From JANRKN01 sp033763435 (GTDB lineage: Bacteria > Planctomycetota > Phycisphaerae > Phycisphaerales > UBA1924): a stretch of 11,546 nt of DNA. Each line of letters starts with the position of its first letter. The first letter of the stretch is position 1. The stretch covers positions 1-11,546 of the forward strand of contig JANRKN010000018.1 of assembly GCA_033763435.1 (NCBI GenBank), written 5' to 3'. Below, piece by piece: positions 5,673 to 11,546 of this stretch. The notes below the pieces were generated by a model. That model had not been told where the DNA came from, made no database searches, and was given only the letters and a program-made list of their open reading frames with translations. The position numbers were made by a program, and so were the translations under genes.

Positions 5673-6905
5673 ATGGACACGCCCGCCCCGGCCGTAATGG
5701 TGGCCACGTTGTCGCTCGCGCTTGCCGTGGCTGGCGCGCCGCGTCGCGCGCTTGCTCAGGCCGCCGGGTCTGCGCAGCCACCCGCAGCGCAGCAGCCCGC
5801 GGCGCCCGCCAAGCCCACGCACAACACGGCGCAGTGGAACCTCGCCAAGGGCACACGACTGGCGATCGACGGCTACGACCCCGTCGCGTACTTCGCCGAG
5901 GGAGGCGCCGTGCCCGCCAAGGGCCGCGCGGATCTCACGGTCGAGCACGAGGGCGCCATCTACCGCTTTGCCAGCGAAAAGAACCGCGACGCCTTCAAGG
6001 CCAACCCCGAGCGCTACGAGCCCGCGTTCGGCGGCTGGTGCGCATGGGCAATGCTCGAAGGCGAGAAGGTCGAGGTCGACCCCGAGAGCTTCCTCATCCA
6101 GAACGATCGCCTCCTGCTGTTCTACAAGGGCTTTCTCGCCGACACGCGCAGCAAGTGGTCCAAGGGCGACACCGCCGCGGAGCTGACCAAGGCGGATGGT
6201 CAGTGGAAGAAGATTTCGGGCGAAGACCCCCGCCGCGCCGCCGCGCCTCAGGTCTCGCTCAAGCCCCAGCTCGACGCGATCAAGGCCGAGAGCGCCGCGC
6301 GCGCGCCCGCCGCGGTCCTCGAGACCTACGAGGCCGGCATCCGCGATGTCGCCGCGACCGGCATCCTCGACAAGGTCATCAAGGTCGGCGATCGCGCCCC
6401 CGCCTTCGCCCTGCCCAACGCCCGCGGCGAGGTCGTCGCGCTCTCGGAGCTCACCGCGCAGGGCCCCGTCGTCCTCGCGTGGTATCGCGGACGCTGGTGC
6501 CCCTACTGCAACACGCAGCTCAAGGCCTATGAGTCACGCCTGGCCGAGTTCCGCGCGCTGGGCGCGACCGTCGTCGCGCTCTCGCCTCAGAAGGTCGAAC
6601 AGTCCGCGCGCACGGCTGAGGCCGATGGACTGGACTTCGCGCTGCTTTCCGACGCGGGCAGCAAAGTCGCCGACGCCTACGGCCTGCGCTACGAATTGCC
6701 CGAGCGGCTGCGCGTCGCGTTCAAGGGCCGGCTGGACCTTGCCGAGTTCAACGCCGAGGATCCCGAGCAGTTGCCGCTCGCCGCGACAATCGTTGTCGAT
6801 CGCGCGGGCATCGTGCGGGCCGTCTGGGCCGAGGCCGACTACCGCAACCGCGCCGAGCCCGAGGACGTGCTGAAGGTGCTCCGCGAGCTGGGCGGCGCGC
6901 GCTAA
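5673..6905 (+). CDS. Exported YHS-domain / peroxiredoxin-like fusion protein
   Basis: A 410-aa two-domain protein. Residues 1-28 look like a signal peptide (hydrophobic core 8-21, A-L-A then Q at 26-29), although the n-region lacks Lys/Arg, which is unusual. A Pro/Ala/Gln linker (30-48) follows. The YHS domain spans about 52-160: L-A-I-D-G-Y-D-P-V-A-Y-F, then Y-R-F-A-S-E-K-N-R-D-A-F with N-P-E-R-Y-E-P-A-F-G-G-W-C-A (C123). This matches the YHS-domain (seleno)protein group, where the C-A position often carries the key Cys or Sec; YHS domains are linked to metal binding. The second half (about 234-405) is an AhpC/TSA-type thioredoxin fold with G-D-R-A-P-A-F-A-L-P and R-G-R-W-C-P-Y-C-N-T-Q-L. 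C276 is the likely peroxidatic Cys and C279 a partner, forming a CxxC. I infer a periplasmic thiol redox or peroxide enzyme whose YHS half binds a metal. The stop overlaps the stop of the convergent gene. Confidence 0.85.
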   Translation: MDTPAPAVMVATLSLALAVAGAPRRALAQAAGSAQPPAAQQPAAPAKPTHNTAQWNLAKGTRLAIDGYDPVAYFAEGGAVPAKGRADLTVEHEGAIYRFASEKNRDAFKANPERYEPAFGGWCAWAMLEGEKVEVDPESFLIQNDRLLLFYKGFLADTRSKWSKGDTAAELTKADGQWKKISGEDPRRAAAPQVSLKPQLDAIKAESAARAPAAVLETYEAGIRDVAATGILDKVIKVGDRAPAFALPNARGEVVALSELTAQGPVVLAWYRGRWCPYCNTQLKAYESRLAEFRALGATVVALSPQKVEQSARTAEADGLDFALLSDAGSKVADAYGLRYELPERLRVAFKGRLDLAEFNAEDPEQLPLAATIVVDRAGIVRAVWAEADYRNRAEPEDVLKVLRELGGAR

Positions 6906-7360
6906 AGCACCATCGCCGGAACCATCGCCAGCAGCAGCGCACCCTTGACCGTCCAGCCGACGGTACGGATCCAGTTCGTGCTCACGAGGCGCCTGTGCAG
7001 CGCGGGTTCAAAGCCGTGCCTGCCCAGGCGCTCGTGCATGGGCACATGAACACCGAACGTCGCGGCCCAGAGCAGCGCGAGCAGCGCCGCGCAGGCCCAT
7101 GTCAGCGCGCCCGGCGCGAGCACGAGCAGCGCGACGGTCGTTCCCGCCTCCGTGAGCATCGCGGGCGCGACGAACCACGTGATCTTTCGGACATGCAGCG
7201 CGTGGCAGCGCGCAAAGACCTCGGGCCCGCCGCGGGCGATCTCCGAGAGCATGGGATACGCCACGAGCTGCACAAACCAGCACAGCCCGGCCATCATCAG
7301 CGTCGAGCCCGACGCCCCGGCCCACAGGGCCAGCTCCAGCCGCGAATCGATCATGCCCAT
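6902..7360 (-). CDS. Uncharacterised four-helix membrane protein
   Basis: A 152-aa integral membrane protein from ATG 7360 (150 aa from ATG 7354). A longer form from 7432 would add 24 hydrophilic residues and run into the neighbouring exonuclease gene, so I prefer the short start. Helices lie at about 8-36, 60-82, 86-106 and 132-150. Conserved-looking features are W-F-V-Q-L-V-A-Y-P (28-36), the two histidines H53 and H56 in a cytoplasmic or loop segment, W-F-V-A-P-A-M-L-T-E (62-71), V-P-M-H-E-R-L (106-112) and S-T-N-W-I-R-T-V-G-W (127-136). I recall small hypothetical membrane proteins with this H-x-x-H / N-W-I-R-T pattern in several phyla, but no known function. It is divergent from the exonuclease and convergent with the YHS fusion gene: its TAG at 6902-6904 overlaps that gene's TAA at 6903-6905. 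No strong ribosome binding site is visible. Confidence 0.75.
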   Translation of the reverse strand: MGMIDSRLELALWAGASGSTLMMAGLCWFVQLVAYPMLSEIARGGPEVFARCHALHVRKITWFVAPAMLTEAGTTVALLVLAPGALTWACAALLALLWAATFGVHVPMHERLGRHGFEPALHRRLVSTNWIRTVGWTVKGALLLAMVPAMVL

Positions 7361-7412
7361 TCGTAGGCGGGGCAGAACATCCCGGGCCGGGTTTGCGGCG
7401 AACACTTGCGCG

Positions 7413-8519
7413 TTGGGCTCGGACCTGCTCATCGCCGACGATTCCGGCCTCGCCTGCGCCGCGGGCGGCTTTCACATCGACCCCTGGCGCCCCGTGCCCG
7501 TCGCGGTCGTGACCCACGCGCACTCCGACCACGCGCGCCCGGGCTCGGCGCTCTACTACTGCGAGGCGCGTTCGCTGGGCCCGCTGCGGCTCCGGCTCGG
7601 CGCGGGCGCGAACATCGTGCCTGTCCCGGCGGGTGAATCGTTCTCACTCGGGCGCACGCGCGTCTCGTTCCACGCGGCGGGGCACATCCTCGGTTCGGCC
7701 CAAGTTCGCGTCGAAGGCGACGGCGCCGTCTGGGTGTTTTCGGGCGACTACAAGCCCGCCGAGCCGCACAGACCGGGCGAGATCGATCCCGATCCGACCT
7801 GCGCGCCGTTCGAGCCGGTGCGCTGCGACGTGTTCATCACCGAGGCGACGTTCGCGCTGCCCGTCTACCGATGGGACCGGACCCACGAGGTGATCGCGGA
7901 GCTGTTCGCGTGGCACGAGCAGAACGCCGCGCGGGGCGTCGCGACGATCCTGCTCGCCTACACGCTGGGCAAGTCGCAGCGGCTGCTCGCGCATCTGGCC
8001 GACTTTGCCCGCGCGACGGGCCGGCCCGTGCCCCGCTTTCTCGTCCACGGCGCGATCGAGCCCATGAACCGCGTCTACCGCGAGTCGGGCATCGCGCTGC
8101 CCGACACGACGCTGGTCTCGGAGTTTGAAGGCGTCCCCGGCGCGCGCCGCGGGCGCGCAAAGCCGTCCGACTTTGCGGGCGCGGTGGTGATCGCGCCTCC
8201 CTCGGCCGCGGGTTCGCCGTGGATCCGGCGGTTCGGCGCCGATGCGCCCGTCGCGGCCGTCTCGGGCTGGATGCGCGTCCGCGGCGTGCGTCGCCGGAGG
8301 GGCGTCGACCGCGGCTTTGTGCTCTCGGATCACGCCGACTGGCCCGGGCTGCTGAGCGCGATCGAATCTACCGGCGCGCGGCGCGTCCTCATCACGCACG
8401 GTCAGGCCGACGTGCTCGCGTCGGTTCTGCGCGCTCGGGGCATCGAGGCCGCGGCGCTGCGCACACCCTACGAAACCGAGAATCTCACCGAGCCCGGGCC
8501 CGAAGGAGCGCCCGCGTGA
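7413..8519 (+). CDS. Ligase-associated DNA repair exonuclease (metallo-beta-lactamase / beta-CASP fold)
   Basis: Metal-dependent nuclease of the ligase-associated (Lhr-core) repair cluster; the Pseudomonas putida relative has been studied as a Mn-dependent DNA nuclease. Numbered from TTG 7413 (368 aa): G-G-F-H-I-D-P-W-R-P-V (18-28) is the family opening. The metal-binding T-H-A-H-S-D-H-A-R-P-G has the HxHxDH motif at 35-40. Further ligands are H91 in A-G-H-I-L-G-S-A and D112 in F-S-G-D-Y-K. The beta-CASP part ends with L-S-D-H-A-D-W (H307) and L-I-T-H-G-Q-A-D (H329). TTG 7413 places the start 11 codons before the conserved G-L, as in homologues, and leaves 52 bases to the divergent gene. ATG 7353 would add 20 Arg-rich residues and overlap that gene's 5' end; it cannot be excluded. 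The TGA overlaps the ligase start (GTGA, 8516-8519), so translation is probably coupled. Confidence 0.92.
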   Translation: MGSDLLIADDSGLACAAGGFHIDPWRPVPVAVVTHAHSDHARPGSALYYCEARSLGPLRLRLGAGANIVPVPAGESFSLGRTRVSFHAAGHILGSAQVRVEGDGAVWVFSGDYKPAEPHRPGEIDPDPTCAPFEPVRCDVFITEATFALPVYRWDRTHEVIAELFAWHEQNAARGVATILLAYTLGKSQRLLAHLADFARATGRPVPRFLVHGAIEPMNRVYRESGIALPDTTLVSEFEGVPGARRGRAKPSDFAGAVVIAPPSAAGSPWIRRFGADAPVAAVSGWMRVRGVRRRRGVDRGFVLSDHADWPGLLSAIESTGARRVLITHGQADVLASVLRARGIEAAALRTPYETENLTEPGPEGAPA

Positions 8520-10225
8520 AGGCCTTCGCCGAGCTCTACGCCGCGCTGGACGCGACGACCTCGACGGGCGAGAAGGTCGCGCTCATGGCCTCGTTCTTCC
8601 GCGCCGCGCCCGCCGAAGACGCCGCGTGGGCCGTCTTTCTGCTCTCGGGGCGCAAGCTGCGGTCGGTCGTGAAGTCCTCCGAGCTTCGCGCGCTCGTTCG
8701 GCGCTTTGCCGGGCTCGACGAGTTCGTCTTCGCCGAGTGCTATCAGCACGTGGGCGACCTCGCCGAGACCGCGACACTGCTGATCGACAGCACGCGCCCG
8801 GCGCCGACGAGCGGCGAAACGACCTCGCCCGCCGCGGGCCTTGCCGAGTGGATCACCGAGCGCATCGAACCCCTTCGGCGCGCGGACGAGTCACAGCGGC
8901 GCGCCGCGCTCGAAGCCTGGTTCGCCGCGCTGCCCCGCGCGGAGATGTTCGTGCTGATCAAGGTGCTCACGGGCGCGCTGCGCGTCGGCATCTCGCGGGG
9001 CCTCGTCCACCGCGCGCTCGCCGAGGCCTTCGGCATCGACGAATCACGCCTCGCCCAGCGCCTCATGGGTGACGCGCCTCCGAGCGCCGCCTGGTTCTGC
9101 GGGCTCATCGCTCACGAAGCGACCCCCGCCGACCGGCTCACGCCCAGGCCGTTCTTCCTCGCAACGCCTCTGGAGACGGGCGACCCCGAGTCACTGGGCG
9201 ACGTGCGCGACTGGCAGATCGAGTGGAAGTTCGACGGCATCCGCTGTCAACTCGTTCGGCGCGGGGGCGCGGTGGCGCTCTGGTCGCGCGGCGAAGAACT
9301 GCTCACCGAGCGCTTCCCCGAGATCATCGAGGCCGCCGGGCGCCTGCCCTCCGACTGCGTGCTCGACGGCGAGCTGCTGTGCCTCGCGCCCGACGGTTCT
9401 CCTAGGCCGTTCTCCGTGCTTCAGACGCGGATCACGCGCACATCGATCAGCCGAGCGCTGCTCGCGCGTGCGCCCGCGGGGTTCATCGCCTACGACGCGC
9501 TCGAAGCTGCCGGCCGGGACCTGACCGCGCTCGCGCTGTCGGAGCGTCGCCGCGCGCTCGAAACCGAGTTTGTGCGCGCACATCCGCGGCTGTCGCTTTC
9601 GCCCGTGCTCGAATGTTCCACGTGGAACATCGCGCGCGAACTCCGGGCGCAGGCGCGCGAGCGGGGCGCCGAGGGGCTGATGATCAAGCATCGCGCCTCG
9701 CCCTACGGCGCGGGTCGGCGCGCGGTCAGCGTGGCGGGCGCGGAGATCTTCGCCTGGCGCAAGTGGAAGGTGGATCCGTACACGCTCGACGTGGTCCTCA
9801 CCGCCGCTCAGCCCGGGCACGGCAAACGCGCGGGGCTCTTCACCGACTATACCTTCGCGGTCTGGGACGCGGGCGCGCTCGTCACGCTCGCCAAGGCCTA
9901 CTCGGGCCTGAGCAACGACGAGATCGTCGCGCTTGACGCGTGGATCCGTCGGCACACGGTCGGGCGCTTCGGGCCGGTGCGTCAGGTCGAGCCCGTGCGT
10001 GTCTTCGAGCTCGGATTCGAGGGCCTCGCCGAGAGCCCCCGGCACCGCTCGGGCCTTGCGCTGCGGTTCCCGCGGATCCTTCGCGAGCGCACCGACAAAC
10101 CCGCGGCCGAGGCCGATACGCTGGAGACCGCCCGAGCCCTGCTGCGCCATGCCCAAGCCGAGAACCTCCAACTCCGCCCGCCGCGCTCGCGCGAAGACCA
10201 GCCCGGGCTCTTCGGCGCCGACTGA
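8516..10225 (+). CDS. ATP-dependent DNA ligase of the ligase-associated repair cluster
   Basis: Seals DNA nicks through an ATP-derived enzyme-AMP intermediate. The GTG start at 8516 overlaps the exonuclease stop by four bases and gives 569 aa; the frame upstream of it is only exonuclease shadow. Residues 1-205 form the N-terminal DNA-binding domain, beginning M-K-A-F-A-E-L-Y-A-A-L-D. The nucleotidyltransferase core carries motif I E-W-K-F-D-G-I-R (236-243, AMP-accepting K238). Motif III is F-I-A-Y-D-A-L-E (323-330), motif IV E-G-L-M-I-K-H-R (386-393), and motif V W-R-K-W-K-V-D-P (414-421, K416/K418). The OB-fold end F-E-G-L-A-E-S-P-R-H-R-S-G-L-A-L-R-F-P-R with R-T-D-K-P (501-529) is typical of this bacterial subfamily, distinct from NAD-dependent LigA and from Ku-linked LigD. 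The gene contains a parS-like palindrome (9613-9630) encoding residues E366-I372. The helicase start lies inside its last 77 bases. Confidence 0.95.
   Translation: MKAFAELYAALDATTSTGEKVALMASFFRAAPAEDAAWAVFLLSGRKLRSVVKSSELRALVRRFAGLDEFVFAECYQHVGDLAETATLLIDSTRPAPTSGETTSPAAGLAEWITERIEPLRRADESQRRAALEAWFAALPRAEMFVLIKVLTGALRVGISRGLVHRALAEAFGIDESRLAQRLMGDAPPSAAWFCGLIAHEATPADRLTPRPFFLATPLETGDPESLGDVRDWQIEWKFDGIRCQLVRRGGAVALWSRGEELLTERFPEIIEAAGRLPSDCVLDGELLCLAPDGSPRPFSVLQTRITRTSISRALLARAPAGFIAYDALEAAGRDLTALALSERRRALETEFVRAHPRLSLSPVLECSTWNIARELRAQARERGAEGLMIKHRASPYGAGRRAVSVAGAEIFAWRKWKVDPYTLDVVLTAAQPGHGKRAGLFTDYTFAVWDAGALVTLAKAYSGLSNDEIVALDAWIRRHTVGRFGPVRQVEPVRVFELGFEGLAESPRHRSGLALRFPRILRERTDKPAAEADTLETARALLRHAQAENLQLRPPRSREDQPGLFGAD
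9613..9630. promoter_or_regulatory. parS: Candidate parS site (ParB-binding palindrome) inside the ligase gene
   Basis: ATGTTCCACGTGGAACAT is a perfect 18-bp palindrome. Its inner 16 bases, TGTTCCACGTGGAACA (9614-9629), fit the widely conserved bacterial parS consensus tGTTnCACGTGnAACa. ParB binds such sites, spreads, and recruits SMC and ParA for chromosome segregation; in most bacteria they cluster in the origin-proximal region. It encodes E-C-S-T-W-N-I of the ligase between motifs III and IV, so coding and partitioning demands would share the bases. The match is seen directly; ParB binding is inferred. Three other CACGTG cores in the window lack the flanking arms. Confidence 0.8.
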
Positions 10226-11546
10226 ACGTCCGAAGAACCCCACGCGCAGCGGCGCCGAGCTGGTGCGTGACTGGTTCGCCGCGCGGGGCTGGACGCCTCA
10301 CGAGTTTCAGCTCCGCGCGTGGGAGGCGTTCGCTCGGGGCGCCAGCGGCCTGATCCGCGTCGCGACCGGCGCGGGCAAGACGTATGCCGCGTACGGCGGG
10401 CCGCTCGCGGACCTGCTCGATGAGCGTGCCCGCGTAGGGCAGGGCGGACTCGGCCTGCGCGTGCTGTACATCACGCCCTTGCGTGCGGTCGCGCGGGATA
10501 TCGAGCTGGCGCTGCGTGCGCCGCTGGCGGATCTGGGCGCGCTGTCGCGCTCCTCGCGCGATCGCGGGCTGCGCGTTGAGGGGCGTACGGGCGACACGGG
10601 CTCGTCGCTCCGCGCGCGCCAGCGCGAGCGATTGCCTGAGGTGCTCGTCACGACGCCCGAGAGCCTCTCGCTGATGCTCACCTGGCCCGATGCGCGCGAG
10701 CGCCTCGGCGGAGTGCGGTCGGTGATCGTTGACGAATGGCATGAGCTGCTCGGCAGCAAGCGCGGCACACAGACCGAGCTCGCGCTCGCGCGGCTTCGGC
10801 GCTTCAACCCCGCGCTGTGCGTCTGGGGGCTCTCGGCGACGCTGGAGAACCTGCACGACGCGGCGCGCGCGCTCACGGGCGCGAACGGCACCGAGCCTGA
10901 GATCATCAGCGCCTCGGTCGACCGACCCGTGTTCATTGATTCGGTGTTGCCTTCGGGCGACGCGAGGCTGCCGTGGGCGGGGCATCTTGGGCTGGCGATG
11001 CTGCCCGCGGTGCTCGAGGCGATCGATCCGGGCGTGAGCACGCTGATCTTCACGAACACGCGCTCGCAGGCCGAGCGCTGGCACGCGGCGATCCTCGCGG
11101 CGCGCCCGGCGTGGGAGCCAATCCTGGGCCTGCACCACGGCTCGGTCGACCGCGCGATGCGCGAGCGCGTCGAGGCGGGGCTCAAGGACGGCAGCGTGCG
11201 CCTGTGCGTCGCGACCAGCAGCCTCGACCTGGGCGTGGACTTTGCGCCCGTCGAGCGCGTGATTCAGATCGGGTCGGTCAAGGGCATCGCGCGGACGGTG
11301 CAGCGCGCAGGGCGCAGCGGGCATCGGCCCGGCGCGGCGTGCCGGGTGCTGTGCGTGCCGACGCACGGGCTTGAGCTGCTCGAGATCGCAGCGGTTCGGC
11401 GGGCGATGGCGAGCGGCGAGAGCGAGCCCCGCGAGGCGCTGCGCAAGCCGCTGGACGTGCTCGCGCAGCACATGGTCACGTGCGCCATCGGCGGCGGCTA
11501 TGACCCCGGCGACCTCTTCGAAGAAGTCCGCAGTGCCTATAGCTAT
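10149..11546 (+). CDS. Ligase-associated DEXH-box helicase (Lhr-core type), N-terminal 466 codons, 3' end outside window
   Basis: Superfamily 2 ATP-dependent 3'-5' helicase/translocase of the Lhr-core family, third gene of the repair cluster. The frame is open without a stop from 10149 to the window end. From ATG 10149: D-W-F-A-A-R-G-W-T-P-H-E-F-Q (41-54, Q-motif region), Walker A A-T-G-A-G-K-T (72-78, K77) and motif Ia T-P-L-R-A-V-A-R-D. Motif II D-E-W-H (195-198) sits within D-E-W-H-E-L-L-G-S-K-R-G. Motif III is L-S-A-T-L (228-232), motif IV I-F-T-N-T-R-S-Q-A-E, motif V A-T-S-S-L-D-L-G-V-D-F and motif VI Q-R-A-G-R-S-G-H (385-392). Relatives are about 800-850 aa, so the Lhr-specific C-terminal region is cut off. 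ATG 10149 overlaps the ligase by 77 bases and adds a basic, low-complexity leader of about 38 residues. GTG 10263 (37 bases after the ligase stop) would begin almost at the conserved domain. Confidence 0.93.
   Translation, partial: MPKPRTSNSARRARAKTSPGSSAPTERPKNPTRSGAELVRDWFAARGWTPHEFQLRAWEAFARGASGLIRVATGAGKTYAAYGGPLADLLDERARVGQGGLGLRVLYITPLRAVARDIELALRAPLADLGALSRSSRDRGLRVEGRTGDTGSSLRARQRERLPEVLVTTPESLSLMLTWPDARERLGGVRSVIVDEWHELLGSKRGTQTELALARLRRFNPALCVWGLSATLENLHDAARALTGANGTEPEIISASVDRPVFIDSVLPSGDARLPWAGHLGLAMLPAVLEAIDPGVSTLIFTNTRSQAERWHAAILAARPAWEPILGLHHGSVDRAMRERVEAGLKDGSVRLCVATSSLDLGVDFAPVERVIQIGSVKGIARTVQRAGRSGHRPGAACRVLCVPTHGLELLEIAAVRRAMASGESEPREALRKPLDVLAQHMVTCAIGGGYDPGDLFEEVRSAYSY

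Noticed and set aside
5555..6532. 325-codon plus-strand frame overlapping the YHS/peroxiredoxin gene
   Set aside because: The product is Arg-rich without motifs, while the overlapping frame has a ribosome binding site, a leader and two recognisable domains.
7176..7181. CACGTG cores as further parS sites (also 8747-8752 and 11477-11482) and a half-site GTTCCACG at 7667-7674
   Set aside because: Only the central six bases or one arm match; the flanking TGTT/AACA arms needed for ParB recognition are missing.
7361..7432. Longer N-terminus of the minus-strand membrane protein, starting at 7432
   Set aside because: The extra 24 residues are hydrophilic, precede the first helix without family resemblance, and would overlap the start of the divergent exonuclease gene.
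9191..10243. 350-codon open frame on the minus strand
   Set aside because: Antisense to the catalytic core of the ligase; no recognisable motif and biased composition.
9882..11471. 529-codon open frame on the minus strand
   Set aside because: It is antisense to the helicase, whose seven conserved motifs are all on the plus strand. The minus product is Arg/Ala/Pro-rich low complexity, a normal by-product of GC-rich codon bias.

Overview
The window is a densely coded, very GC-rich bacterial segment. C- and G-ending codons dominate, and Shine-Dalgarno sequences are weak or absent at most starts. The gene set (an aa3-type cytochrome oxidase operon with a His-rich subunit IV, an MlaE-type permease, a PilT-like ATPase, a YHS-domain/peroxiredoxin fusion and a ligase-associated DNA repair cluster) suggests an aerobic Gram-negative-type organism. 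My best guess is Planctomycetota, possibly Phycisphaerae. That placement rests on general resemblance, not on a marker gene.

Region 1 (1-2344, + strand) is the end of a haem-copper oxidase operon: the C-terminal part of subunit I (coxA), complete subunit III (coxC) and subunit IV with a nine-histidine N-terminus and an unusually long C-terminal tail. Both gaps between these genes hold a GC hairpin built on the same 12-base core. Region 2 (about 2388-4180, +) holds a G-rich tandem repeat with G-quadruplex potential, an unrecognised two-helix membrane protein and an MlaE-family lipid-transport permease with no ATPase or MCE partner in view. Region 3 (4181-5540, +) is a PilT/PilU-like retraction ATPase gene with a good ribosome binding site, an upstream 10-bp palindrome and a downstream stem-loop. 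Region 4 (5541-7360) has an exported YHS + peroxiredoxin-like protein facing, tail to tail, a small uncharacterised membrane protein on the minus strand. The two stop codons overlap.

Region 5 (about 7413 to the end, +) is the ligase-associated DNA repair cluster: a metallo-beta-lactamase/beta-CASP exonuclease, an ATP-dependent DNA ligase and the first 466 codons of a DEXH helicase of the Lhr-core type. The genes overlap or abut and are probably co-transcribed. The helicase runs off the right edge, and the long minus-strand reading frame across it is a shadow.

The most interesting signal is inside the ligase gene. At 9613-9630 there is a perfect 18-bp palindrome whose central 16 bases, TGTTCCACGTGGAACA, match the bacterial parS (ParB-binding) consensus. 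This suggests a chromosome-partitioning site embedded in a repair gene, and that the window lies in the origin-proximal part of the chromosome.
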